From NCBI RefSeq assembly GCF_001039355.2, contig NW_019773847.1, positions 223,394 to 287,393 on the forward strand: DNA of 64,000 nucleotides. The letters run 5' to 3'. Below are positions 24,807 to 36,900 of this stretch, one piece after another. Origin of the DNA: Lingula anatina (Eukaryota; Brachiopoda; Lingulata; Lingulida; Lingulidae). The translations under genes were made by a program, and so were the position numbers. The notes below the pieces were generated by a model. The model searched no databases, was not told the origin of the DNA, and worked only from the letters and a program-made list of their open reading frames with translations. Position 1 is the stretch's first letter. Each line of letters opens with the position of its first letter.

Positions 24807-25004
24807 ATTCCCATAGATTTAGATCGATCTATCCCCGTGGGGAGTCTCACTAAATTACTGTCAGATAATCCGGCTTAAATGTCCGTCCCGCCTACTACAA
24901 GCTGTAAGGGGGTAATTAACTTTCGTGCCTGCTCGGCTGACAGCGTGAACCCCCAGGGAGTTAGGTCGATCTAGTTGGATCGATCTAATCTCTGGGAAAG
25001 GGGT
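24801..25004. mobile_element. 204-bp MITE with AGATCGATC inverted ends and CTAG target duplication
   Basis: The left end contains TTCCCATAGATTTAGATCGATC, and the right end contains its near inverse GATCGATCTAATCTCTGGGAA. CTAG flanks the element at 24797-24800 and 25005-25008. The paralogous site in R1 copy D (about 37692-37705) has CTAG once and no insertion. No ORF is present. Confidence 0.8.
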
Positions 25005-25400
25005 CTAGCACGCTGGACTCAGACGCAAACGGTCCATCTTTTATCATAAAAAAAAAACGAAACAGATTCACTCAAACCTATATTCACTGCTTGGGAGGTC
25101 AATATAAGCTGATATTGACCTGCACGTGACGCTCCCAACCAATCAGTGGGCGACAAAATTTGTGATCGTGTATCAATATTAAATCATTTATCACTCCCAG
25201 GTTGCAGTTCAAATTTAATGTCCTTTGTTTCGAAGCCAGTAATCTGTTAGAAATTGATTACATCTTGGACATAATAAGAGAAGGCCTTTCCTTTTTTATG
25301 TCCAAGCCCCCAATAAGTACATGTAATCTTGGACATAAAAAGGAATTGGGGATGACCACCATGAGGGGGTGGACTTGTGTCTTAATTAACATAACAGTAT

Positions 25401-26430
25401 TTATTTCGCATCATTTCGGTTGCAGAGCAACAATGCAATTACACACTGCGTCTCTCAGTTTACGAGCCGTAAAATCGGCTACTTGTATAGCAAAAATTCA
25501 AAACCGTATGCTCAGGCGATGCAGAGATGTGGAGACCTTTTTACCAGAATCATGCTTCATTGACAGAATAGGACCAGCCAAAACAGTACTACCCAATGGA
25601 ATCGCTGCATATTACAAAATGGAGCAGTGAATCAGACAAAGTACTCGGTAAACTGGAACTGACACACATGACTGCACATTTCTCGATCTTTTCACATGTT
25701 CCATATTACTTGAAGTATAATTTTAAAAAGACAATGCATTCACTTACTCATATCCTTTAAGTTTGAATATACTATTAATAACCATTACAATACACTATTA
25801 TGTAATGTAATGTAATGTAACATTACAGTATTAAATATGCTATACGAACAAATGATGTCACGTGGAGAAAGTAGGGAAAGACAAAGAAGAAAATGTTGGG
25901 GAGTTGTACACAGCGAAAGGAATATTGTAAGTTGACAGGGTGTAAAGATTGATCATCCCATTAAGCGGGGCATATGAAAATACTGGCTTTAAAGACACCG
26001 AGACCTTTCGTGTCTTATTTAATGAAATACATAAATGTTCTAATGCGTATATGCAACAATTATAGTGGTGTTGTACCCATGTTTAAATGGAAATTTTAAA
26101 TCTGGTGTGTCGAGTTTTATACCTTCAAGTTGTATTGTGTGTGTGTTTTAAAATGTATATCTATTTTTTTTAATATTCTTGATAAGCGTCGTAGTTACTT
26201 GGGAGGCCTGACGTTTTGGTGCAACATAAATCTTACAAACCAGTTTCAACACAAAGTAAAATAAACATCTATCCGACACCATAACAGAAAGTATATTATT
26301 TGAAACAAATGTACATAACTACTACTTAAATCTGGTGTATTGGCAACTTAAGAATTCATTTATCATCTAAATCTCGTAACTTGTTAGAATTATATTGAAG
26401 TAAATTATGTTTTAAAGATTTACATGCATA
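25401..26430. other. intergenic DNA, nothing recognised
   Basis: An open frame at 25202-25630 runs from R1 sequence into unique DNA and carries no motif I recognise. A short TAATG array lies at 25800-25822. The rest is AT-rich and featureless to my reading. Confidence 0.4.
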
Positions 26431-26440
26431 CTATGCCTAC

Positions 26441-26561
26441 CACTAAATGCTTCCCGTTCCTGAAAATAATGCCCAATATTGCCTCTGCGGAAAAGTAACG
26501 TCAGTAAAAACAGCAGAAATACAGTCACGATTATTGTCCAAATATCTATGCCGAACTCCAT
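26441..26561 (-). CDS. candidate orphan first coding exon with a membrane anchor
   Basis: On the minus strand an ATG at 26561 opens 40 codons. They start with a short polar stretch, then a strongly hydrophobic helix (IIVTVFLLFLLTLL), then RRGNIGHYF. The frame ends at a good donor (AGTG followed by GTAGGC, intron from 26440), and an acceptor-like TTTCAG lies about 35 bases upstream of the ATG. This resembles the anchor exon of a microsomal or Golgi type II protein such as a P450 or glycosyltransferase. No following exon was found in the window downstream on this strand. It could be an isolated gene fragment or chance. Confidence 0.25.
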
Positions 26562-26924
26562 GCTGAATATTGTCTTCTCGTCTAGATTAGTTTTAAACCT
26601 GAAACGACAAAATTGTTTTCGTTTATATTTAAATGTGACAACATGAAAATAAACAGATGAAGAAGGCTTATTCTTTTTAAACAGAAATTGTTTATGTATT
26701 CAGTCTTTTATATGCAGACACAGTGTGCATGTACATCTACACTTATCCATCACCTGCGTCTGTTATCGTCGCTATCAGTTATTGTTATAGATATCGTACA
26801 TTTTTCACACTTAACGCAATAAGCGGTTAACAAATTGATTTCTTTTCCTCAAACTTTCATAGGTGTGGCTATTTTTGTCATTCACATTAAAAAGTTTGAG
26901 AAAAACGCGCGTTTTTAACCTTCA

Positions 26925-27420
26925 AGATTCGGTCAAAACCGATGGAGAGGCCTCTTGTGACCTGTTGGCTTCCAAATTTTGCGAAGAACCTCAAGCGCGG
27001 AGCAAGTCCTTACGAAATTCGAGTCAGCATACAACCCGTAAGCTTACACGGAGGATACTGGACATGTCCAGAAACTCTTCGAATAAACTGTTAATAGCCA
27101 GACCGCAAGTGAAACCTGTTCCCCTCGCACCGAGTTTACAACGGGTTTACAAGTGAGAAGAAAAAGTGTGATCTAAAGCCTCGGTCACAACTGGCCGTAC
27201 GGTCTCTTACGGCCTGTTTGCGTCCAAATTTTGCGCAGAATCTCACGTCCCACGCAGGTCCTTTTTACAAAATTTCGAGTTTGCAAACAGCCTGTAAGCA
27301 CATACAGAGGATGTTGGATATGTCCAAAAGATTCTACGAATAGCCTGCGAGCAGGGAGGCCACAAGCGTAACTTGCTGTCCTCGTACGGAGTTAGCAAGT
27401 GAGACGTGCTGTGACGATGT
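26925..27420. repeat. two diverged tandem copies of a ~240-bp repeat
   Basis: Units at about 26925-27165 and 27180-27420 share the landmarks TCCAAATTTTGCG, AAATTCGAGT, GGATACTGGACATGTCC-like and AGTTTACAA/AGTTAGCAA. The second unit begins with CGGTCACAACTGGCC, which recalls the GTCACACT ends of the MITE at 53215. The 97-codon open frame over the first unit is not conserved in the second. Confidence 0.6.
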
Positions 27421-27762
27421 AGTGTGTTAGTTGAGATTGTTTTATATTGCTACCGGTAGAAGTCTCTATAAGTAGAGTATAGTCCGGTGTGCAAGTTTGA
27501 ATCTCTCCTGTGATTGGTTATTTAAAGGTTAAACTGTTCATTGTATAATGGGTTCTGATTGGTAAACGTGTACTATCTGAACATGTATAAAATGTGTGAA
27601 TTGAAATAAATCGACCTGTTTTGGCCCTTTTGGGCTTCAGATATTCTAGCTCTCTCTGTCATTGATGCTTACACCAGTAAGTACATTGTTCTTTGTACCA
27701 CACGTCGCAAGCAATGGAGCAAGTGACCTTTGCGTGTTGAGTAAGGCGCACGCCCTCACAAC

Positions 27763-27794
27763 CAAGGAGTTATAACATCTGTTGTAACTCCTTG
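27763..27794. other. 15-bp near-perfect inverted repeat with a 2-base spacer
   Basis: CAAGGAGTTATAACA is followed after TC by its inverse with one mismatch (TGTTGTAACTCCTTG). The sequence lies about 60 bases upstream of a TATA-like GTATAAAAG at 27852-27860. It could be a small cruciform, or a protein-binding palindrome of an old promoter. Confidence 0.5.
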
Positions 27795-27969
27795 TCACAA
27801 GTAACGAACAAAGTCGAGAGCACACCGGGTATGCGTCACCCCCACGCCTGGTGTATAAAAGGCGTGCTCACGGCGCAAGCTCGTCTCTTTACAATGGACT
27901 TCGACTGTGTAACATGTGGAACAATTTTCAAAATTTTTGCTCAATTTAGTTTCTAATATGCCTCTAAAA

Positions 27970-28760
27970 GACAAGAGAAAGAAGCTTAGATAGCAAAAAA
28001 AAAAAAAATTACATTTAAATATACATACCTAATTATGTATATATACGCTGTCGCCCAGCCGAATAGGCTGAAATGCCTACATTCAAAGAGAAGAAAGGGG
28101 GCGTATGGCAGCTAGCTGAAGCGCTGCCCACAGAATATACAGTACTTTATCATTTACCTTTTAATTGAATGAAATACCGAATTTTCGTACCAAGGGGGTA
28201 CTATAAAGGCAGTTGCGCACCCAAGAGTTTAATAAGTTTTGTATGATATCAAAATTGTCACCGATGGACACAACAAAATCAGGTGATGTTGTCAATAACC
28301 AGGACGGATCTAACGTCTAGGCAGCACTTCTCCGAAGTTGTCACCTGATCGATGCAGCAAAGTTAGGTTAAGTTGTAAACTACCAGGACGGCAACAGGGG
28401 CTAGGCCGTACAAGCAGGGATCATATGATATCAGTAACAGACTGTGGCTGCTTATTATTTTTTCTTTGTTTTAATTCACCATAGATCTACCTGCGTTTCC
28501 TTTTGTCTGGAACCTGAATTCATACATTCAAAGCATAATTTGCTATTTCACAGGAATTTCATATTTTGGGGCGAATTTATGTGTGCAACCTCAACCTCCC
28601 CTCCCCCCCCCCCAAAAAAAAAACAAGAAAAAAAAAACAAGTTAATAACAATTTAGAGTCTTTTTAACGTCAATCACCGTAGTGTTCAAACACCAATATT
28701 AAGATTTCGCGAAGTAGAAATGTTTAGATTAACGTGGACTAAGTAAGCTATTTTTCAACT
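27970..28760. repeat. R1 partial copy
   Basis: Positions 28080-28330 match 34010-34330, beginning with GGGGGCGTATGGCAGCTAGC. Positions 28670-28745 match the CAATCACC module seen at 19370. No gene is visible. Confidence 0.6.
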
Positions 28761-29065
28761 TTTTCATAGTGACAACATGTATTAATCAATAATAAAAACC
28801 AGTTATTTTTTGCACTCCGATATGTTGAAGTGCTCGTCGTGTCTCTTTCACTTGGTATTCAGCTTCTTGCACACCTCAGGCAGAAGTAACACTCAAGTCA
28901 TTAGCCAAACTGACACGGTCTGGGCATAATGGATACCATGCTGACGTCTCCTGCCGTGTTCAAGGTCCTTTTTGTGTGTTTAGTTAAAAAACGTATTTTA
29001 AATCAATTGCTCAAAACCATATTTTTTTGCATGATATTAAATTAAAATGCATGGTTTTATATGCC

Positions 29066-29067
<2 letters not shown>

Positions 29068-29125
<58 letters not shown>
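29068..29125. repeat. AT dinucleotide microsatellite
   Basis: About 29 AT units are uninterrupted. They sit at the left edge of R1 copy C. Confidence 0.95.
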
Positions 29126-29127
<2 letters not shown>

Positions 29128-31547
29128 CTGTTGGACTGCGGACTATATAATTTAGCCGTATAGGCTGAAATGTCTATATTTAAAGAGAAGAAAACGGGCG
29201 TATGGCAGCTAGCTGTAGTACTGCTAACAGAATATAATGTATCATTTATCTTAAAATTGAATGAAATGTAAATTTTTATACCAATTGACCTAACTGATTT
29301 TACCGGCAGAAGTATAGGCACAGCGCACCACCTCTCCTTAGTCCACGGCTCCCACGCTGCCAGCTGCTATCTATGCTGTTGTGTACACAAGTTCAATACA
29401 GGTTATCTAAAGTTCTTCGAAATTGTCACCCGATCGAAGCAGCAAAATTAAGTGTTTTAAACAACCAGGATCTAGACTGTATTTGCAGAGAACCTGATAT
29501 CAGTGATAAACTGTGACAGCTGGTAGTCTAGATTCTTGCGAGGGGAGGTGGACTACAAATCAATGTCAATATCTTTTTTTCTTTATTTTGGGCGGGTTGC
29601 CGTACAATTTAGAGTACGTTCAAAGTTTTAACGTCAATCACCCTAGTTCCCCACTTGGGATTTTTCGTCCTACGGACATTGAATCCTTGTAATTCTTCAA
29701 ACGCGAATTATAAGATTTCACGAGGCAGAAATGTTCCGATTAACAAGGACTAAGAACAACCCCCGGAGCTCTTACCTTGGAGACCTTGAAATATCCCACA
29801 AGACTCAAGACTCAACTAAAGCAAATTGGGTTCTAAGATGAACCTCTGTTAATATCAGAGCGTATTCTATTTGGTATTTTCCTGCAAAATCAAAATTTCT
29901 AAATTTCAAATTTTAAATGCGGATATCCCGGTATGCCTTTAAGTTATGGTGTTTGATGTCACATTCACATAGTGGGCTGCGCCACTTTTATACTTGTTCT
30001 TCATTAAGGTAACGGGCAGGTTAGACAAATACACCTAAATAACTATCTTTACGTACATACAATGTATATAGGATTATATCTAAATCTTCAGTGTTTTTAC
30101 TGATAACCTCATTTGCAATTACACGCATGTCACTTTACCAATGATGTCATAACTGCAGTTTGGAGATAGACATTTCAAAATAGGTTTCTCAAATCTCTCA
30201 TTTACCTGAGCACCCACGAACACCGTTTCCACACCAATTTAATGACACCATACATGTACATTGAGTAGTTTCAATACATGCCAGCAATTTATCTTAAAAG
30301 CTTTAGTTCAGCATTTATCGTTAACAAGACTAAATACTTTGACTACACTAAAGTATATAGAAAAATCGGCAAGTTACTAACTTATTAAATTTCAATTTTA
30401 GGTTTTCAATGTTTCAAGTATTCCATCAGCAGTTTTTTTTTTTTTTTTTGTAACTTAGTCATAGTTAAATAATGAAATATTGATTAAAACAGATCAATTT
30501 TTGCTCTCCCGATGAATGAAGAAATATCGTTTGGTGGATCCATAGGACCATACTCTGTGTAAAAATACGTATGGGTGGTAACTAACATCGGCCATCTTGT
30601 TGTATTTATACCCAGGGCAATCTGAAATCTTATAATTTACTTTTACTGCGGCATATCATGAACGCTTCAGGCAAACGTGTGAACCCATGTACTGATGTTG
30701 ATATCACGGTGATTTGTCTGCTGACCTCACTGAGGTTATCTTTGAACATGCAGGTCTGATAAATATGTTTTAAATTCATAGCTCGTAACTAAAAAATATT
30801 TTCCATTAGATTGTGCATGATGTAATGTAGTTCTTTGACAATCTTACAAACGTGATTTAACGTGTAATTGTTTACATATAATTATAGATACTCCGTTGGA
30901 TCGCAGACTGTCTGATTCAGGATTGTAGCCTTAAATGTTTATATTCAAGGAAAAAGAAAGGTGGAGATATGTGGCAGCTAGCTAAAATTCTGCTAACGGA
31001 ACATTTTCACCATTTATTTTTGCATTGTTTAAAACCCTATGTAGTTGTAGCAGGGGCGCTTGCTGATTTTAGCGACAGAACTGGGCACAGAGGAGAAAGG
31101 GGGGAGACATGTGGCAGCTAACTAAAATGCTGCTAACAGAGAATTGAGGAAAGGAGGAGGTAAAATAACACACACACACACATACTCTCACTGACTGCCA
31201 CACTCTACAGGTACAGGTACGTCTGCTATCTTGCAGTTGTGCACAGTCACAGTTAGTGTAATAGGTTATATATTACTTAAAAATTTTCAAGCAGCAAAAT
31301 CAGGTGATGTTGTCAATAAACAGGACCTTCATGTAAGTCAAGGCTGTACAAACAGGGGCATGTAATCTCAGTAACCAGACTGTTATTCATGTAGTTGATA
31401 TTCTAGCCACGTTCGGTTGTAAATGAGATCGGTCAAAAAGCTAAAAGAATACTTGAAATATTGTAAGAAACGCACAGTCCTGAGAATGATTCAATATTTT
31501 TCTCTAGAGACTGCTTGTGCAAGTAATATTCAACGTCAGTTAGGTTA

Positions 31548-31770
31548 AGCCCCCTTTACACTGGACGGCGTCCCTTCTGCGTCCAGCAGTTCGGCCCCAT
31601 TTGAGAGTTAAAGAATTATAATACTTTACGTGCCGACAACTGGCCGATCATTGAGCATTCATTCTTATACCAAATCAATGCTCGTGCCTCCTTATTAAGA
31701 CCACAGCGATGCCAAATTTCATAGTCGCAGAAAGGACGCAGAAAGGACGCCGTCCAGTGTAAAGGGGGTA
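31548..31770. mobile_element. 223-bp MITE, ends AGCCCCC...GGGGGTA, TTA target duplication
   Basis: The left end AGCCCCCTTTACACTGGACG is inverted at the right end (CGTCCAGTGTAAAGGGGGTA). The near-perfect TIRs are about 26 bp. TTA lies on both sides (31545-31547 and 31771-31773). R1 copies A (about 360) and B (about 21408) show the empty site GTTACAGAGATAAA. The 3-bp TTA duplication suggests a PIF/Harbinger-type mobiliser. Confidence 0.85.
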
Positions 31771-32445
31771 TTACTGAGATAAAAGAACCAGTTTCAACCA
31801 GATATGGGAACCTCAAGGTCACCTTGGAAGGAAACCAGTTTAACTGATTATTGAACATCTCTCAGTTTCACTGACAAAGTACACATAAGCATTATAGTTT
31901 TTAATACTAATATTTCTGAAAATTGGTACATTCATAATTCTCGTTTTCTGGGCCGAGAGAGAGAGAGAGAGAGAAAGAGAGCAAATTAACCCTTAATTCG
32001 CAATCATCATCATTAAGACCATCCTTAGCTTTGAACGTGTAAAAACTAACTCCCCATTATTGTTCCCATCCCTGTATTTGTTTCTGCCTCCTTTTAGACT
32101 TCTTCTACGTGACAACTTTAAGCCTAAATAGTTTTGACTGATTTTTCCTTCAAAATACGCATACATGAACTAGAACTCCATTGTAAAATATCACACTTAG
32201 CATTTGAGATATCAAAGTACAATGTAGATATAGGGGTATACACGAAACAGGTCGTTCATTTAAATGTATATGCATGTACAGTGATCGACTGAGTCCATTT
32301 TTCTCGAAAAGAACCCTCTTAAAGATGGCGGATATTTAAATACATGTCAGGCTGCTAACCAAATTTTATGTTGTCGAAAAAGAGTAGAAGTCTTTGTGAT
32401 AGTAGTTAGAATAATATTCATGCATTTTCATTAAAAGAAGTGGAG

Positions 32446-32630
32446 AGAGATAGACTGGAGGAAAGAGGATAGGAGAGGAGGAATAGAGAGAGAGAGAGAT
32501 ACTGGAGGAAACAGGATAGGAGAGGAGGAATGGAAAAGAGAGAGACTGGAGGAAACAGGATAGGACAGAAGGAATGGAGAGAGAGAGAGAGACTGGAGGA
32601 AACAGGATAGGAAAGGAGAGAGAGAGAGAG
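32446..32630. repeat. GA-rich minisatellite, four ~45-bp units
   Basis: The units share ACTGGAGGAAACAGGATAGG followed by GA-rich sequence. Copies A and B of R1 have a single related unit (near 982 and 22020), so the array expanded in copy C. Confidence 0.75.
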
Positions 32631-32829
32631 TTTGTAAATAGTAAGCCCCATACTGTACCTCTAAGATTCAATCTTTCTGCGGTCTTTTACGAATATTTCT
32701 TCAAAAAAGTTCATTAGAGAAGTCTTCTTCACTCAGCAAATAAAAATACATCATTGGTTTTCCAAGCGCAGTGAGCTCTTGCACAAAAAAGTTTTGTTAG
32801 ATTTTTTCCACGATGAAGTCGGGGTTGGT

Positions 32830-33670
32830 TCTCCTTTGCATTGCACACTCTAATTCATGTCACAAGTTTAATATTAGGGCTCAAAGATGGTGGTTCCATC
32901 CTAAGAGCATTGCGTTTCTTCAAAAAACACTTTCCTGGCGAAAGGTACGAGCAAGTGTGCAGTCATGATGAAACCTGGAGTTAACCCCAAAGTCAGTTCT
33001 TGAAGATGGAATGAGATATCAGCTGAGAATGCTACGTTCAGTGATCCCACAGGCACCTGAACCTGACCATCAATCACTGGAAGGAAGTCGGTTTTGATGC
33101 AGAATCAAATTATTTCTTGTATCCCATCGATGGTCAAATGAAGGTCCGTAGACATGTTAAAAATGCCTCTTGAAAGGGTGTGTGAAGGATAATATCGCTT
33201 GAGGTGTTAGATCAGTCCGCATTTGGAGAACATTCCAAGCCCATGGTATTAGTACATTGTTCCTTTCGGAACAAAACGTAACAGGGGCATTTTAATGTAA
33301 CATTATCAACAGAAATCTCACTCCATTTGCAAGAGGTGACTTCAGGGATGCTACTGGCTTCATTGTGACAACGCACTTGCTCACAGCTCTCGTCTGGCAA
33401 GCGAATTGTTGCAGAAACACAGAGCTCTGAGGACGGGAAAACCGTCTTTGAGACCTGATACTAATCCTACTGAGCACCAGTGGCATTAATTGTAATGTGC
33501 ATTACAGAGGAGAACCAATTCCCAAATAATCTTGACCAATTCCGCCACGCTCTTTAGGATGGATGGGACAACATCCCACATAACAGAATTGTTACCCGTG
33601 TTGAAGGCTTGTCGCGCAGTCTACCGGAGATAATTGCAGTACGCGGTAGACGCACACGCTGTTAGGCACG
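32830..33670 (+). pseudogene. Tc1/mariner transposase relic
   Basis: On the plus strand, 33350-33490 reads as DNALAHSSRLASELLQ followed by DTNPTEHQW. 33525-33660 reads as LRHAL.DGWDNIPHNRIV followed by IAVRGRRT. These are the C-terminal catalytic and tail parts of a Tc1 transposase (the DNA..PH and PD.NPIEH..W motifs). Stops and frame changes are frequent, and the N-terminal half is barely recognisable. It separates R1 copies C and D. Confidence 0.7.
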
Positions 33671-33979
33671 TGATCTTTAACGAGCACATCCTAATACTAA
33701 TTGTGTGTGAATTTGGTGACATTTGATGGCGTCTTTTCAATTTTATAGACATTTCTTTATATCTGTCGAAGTCACAGTGAAACAGTCGATTTGAGGGGGT
33801 ACCTCTTATAAATTTTGCTAAATAGTATAAAATGTGTATATTTTCACCACTATTTTGTATTTTTAAAACCACTAATCATGTCAGACACTGTATCCGTAAT
33901 GAAAAAGCACTATTTCTAACAGTTCACAGCTGTGAGGTGATCATTTGTAAATAAAAGTACATGGAAATGGGGGTGGGAC

Positions 33980-36900
33980 AACCTTGTTGACCAATGTTGT
34001 ATATTCAAAGGGAAGATAGGGGGCGTATGGCAGCTAGCTGAAGCGCTGCCCACAGAATATACAGTACTTTATCATTTATCTTTTAATTGAATGAAATACC
34101 AAATTTTCGTAACAAGGGACCTAAATGATTTTACAACCAGAGGAAGGCTCAGCGCCCCCCCCCCCCCTTCTCGCCGGGGCTGACACACTCCACCAGCTAT
34201 TGGTACTATAAAGGCAGTTTCGCGCACAAGAGTTTAATAAGTTATGTATGACTTCAAAATTGTCACCGATGGACACAGCAAAATCAGGTGATGTCGTCAA
34301 TAACCAGGACGCATCTAAAGTCTAGGTTGTACTTGTTTAATGTAGGTTATCTCAAGTTCTTCGAAATTGTCAACTGATCGAGGCAGCAAAATTAGGCTAA
34401 GGGTTAGAACTTAATATCATTTTAGGGTTAAAACTTAATATCATTTTAGGGTTAAAACTTAATATCATTTATAAAACAAAAAAATAGTGTTATTCTGTTG
34501 TAAATGATTTAATGACATGGTAAACTTTACAGTGGATCAAGCTGAATAGGACTGTTTCACAAGAGGACGTTGAATGACAGTAGCGAAACAGTTTTTAACC
34601 TTGCTATTTACATGCGGACTTAGGTCCTGAATATCGAAAACATCACCTGATTTTGCTGACTGACAGTTCTGAAGTACTGGTAATAGATAACTTATAAAAC
34701 TAAGTGTAGCTGTGCACAATTGCATTGATAGCAGAAGTAAAGTGTCTGCTTAATTGATATAATGGTATGGTACATTTTACACTGAATCAAGCTGGAGGGG
34801 GAGACAAGAATGAAACAATTATTAACCTTGATAATTACATGCGGACACACGGGTTTCCATCACACATAAAAGACAAACACAATCAAGACAATGAAATGAT
34901 GACTGTTGTCTATTAAAGTTTAGGCTTACAACGGAAACATAAGTAGAAAATGTAAATTTAAATGTTAAACGTCGTACACTGTATGTTTGTATTTCACTCT
35001 ACTTCTGCTACATATATCAGCGCAGTTGTACACAGTGACACTTAGTTTAATAAGTTATCTATTACTCCAAAATTATCACGCAGCAAAATCAGGTGATGTT
35101 GTTAATAATCAGGACTTAAGTCTAAGCTGTACTAATAGGGGCTTGCAATATCAGTAACAAACTGTAATTCGTGTAGGTGTCAGCTACGTGTCAGCTTTAA
35201 GTCTTATTAGTTTTGTCTTTTTTGTTCAAAATAAACATACAAAGGATTGAAAAAAATACCACTCTTTGCATTTGCTGTAACCAAATAGATTTTAGGAATG
35301 TTACACAAAACAGATCGTTAATTCAAATGTATATGTTGACAGAGAAGAGAAGAAGGTATTGTGATGGTAGTTAAGAGTAAGACCCATGCTGTGCCTCTAA
35401 TACCTGTATATCAAGAGAGCGAGGGAGGGAGAGGCTGGGGGAGAGAGGGGAGGGGCGAGGGGGAGAGAAAGGAGAGAGAGAAGGGGATGAGGGAAGCATA
35501 TACTTTTCAATCTTATTATTGGTTGAGAGAGCTGGAAAAAAGGGACAAATAAACACATAGGAAGCATTTAACTTTGAATTCACCATGTTGTTTACATGCA
35601 CAAGACTGAGAAAGAGGTGCATGTCTAGTATATAGGAGAGAGAGAGAGAGTTTGCAAATAGTAAGCCTCAAACTGTACCTCTAAGACATCAATCTATCTT
35701 CAGTCTTTTACAGTATTTCTTCAGAAAAGTTCATTAAAGTCTTCTACACTGAGCAGATAAAATACATCATTTGTATTCCATGCCCAGTGACTTCTTGCAC
35801 AAAGACGTTTAGTCAGATTTTTCCATCACGAAGATGAGTCCTTTTACATTTTAAGTCTTCAAAAGTGACATTCATTAAGCTGCGTTAAGATTTTCTTCTA
35901 ATGGAGTAATAAATGGCATCTCTCAAATGTTGTCAGGTGATGTTGACATTATGAATCCTTAAAATGCTTTTCGTGTCGCGTAGTCATCTGGTACTGAAGC
36001 TCCTTATTTCCAAAAAAAAAAAAAACATTGCTTTTATCGCAAAATAGTCTCTACAATTGCCTTTGCAGCAAGTGATGTCCACTTTGATCTGTTCTTTTTC
36101 AAACTTTTCAATCATCAAAGTTCGATGACTTCAAACAATGTTTTGTATGTGTACAGCATCTCGACTCCACCTTCAAATGATGAGACTGCGCACAGAAGCT
36201 CCTTATATTATGGCGAATGATAACATGGGTGCTGACCTCTAATACAGGCTCTTATCTGAATAAATATTGCGGTGTATATGGATGACGCACTGACTATGAA
36301 TCAGATAGAACGGACTGAAGCCGGATGTTATCTATTTAATATCCACGATGTATTGTTAATTATTCCACCGAACTCGAAATAAAAACTAGACTTTTATGTG
36401 TATGACAGCTCTACATGTATGACAGACATAATTTTTTCTCCATAGAGTAAAATTGGTGTGATACATGTATACATGAAGAGCGCAGAAAGAGAGATTTTAC
36501 TTTAAAAATAATGTCCAATTTAGGACATTTAGGTCGGACAGGTGATCTCGTAGTAATTAAGTCATCTGCTTTTGCTAGATGGAAGTTGGACTTAACTCTG
36601 GCGGTTCGACAAACAGAAACCACCTGTGACTGGACAATGCGTTGTGAACGTGGCCAGTTTTCATGTGATTTTTAGTCATAAGCATGTTCGGTTCACAGTG
36701 AATCTATTAAAAACAAACTTTGTGGTTATTTTTCTTCTTTTTTTATTATTTTATTCTTATATTTATTTATATACAGGAAATTCGGATTTATCACGTTTTT
36801 TTTTCAAATGCCTCATACCCCTGTACAAGTGTCATTAGGGATCAATTGTAAATTATATTGACAATACTTATAAAAATCAGGAACCATTATTTTTACTCCC

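Larger units (their letters stand above)
24176..25400. repeat. R1 copy B, distal module (partner at 37208-38110)
   Basis: This aligns closely with 37208-38110, starting at TTCCGGCGGGAATCGGCGAC. It includes an imperfect inverted repeat around 25285-25355, built on TTATGTCCAAG and CTTGGACATAA. It is interrupted by a MITE (24801-25004) and a gap-associated duplication (24552-24806). Confidence 0.75.
29150..32820. repeat. R1 dispersed repeat, copy C
   Basis: Positions 29280-31090 align with 18860-21040, and 31170-32820 align with copies A and B. This copy carries a MITE at 31548-31770 and an expanded minisatellite at 32446-32630. No coding sequence is conserved. Confidence 0.75.

Noticed and set aside
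24810-25010. tRNA-like fold in the MITE region
   Set aside because: The pairing comes from the terminal inverted repeats, and no anticodon arm or B-box fits.
25202-25630. 142-codon plus-strand open frame
   Set aside because: Its first third is R1 sequence with an inverted repeat, it has no domain motif, and the paralogous R1 copy does not keep it open.
27409-27672. Solo LTR with TATAAAA and AATAAA
   Set aside because: TG and CA ends can be chosen, but the flanking bases do not form a target duplication.
32366-32671. Serine/leucine-rich minus-strand frames over the GA minisatellite
   Set aside because: They are low-complexity products of the repeat.
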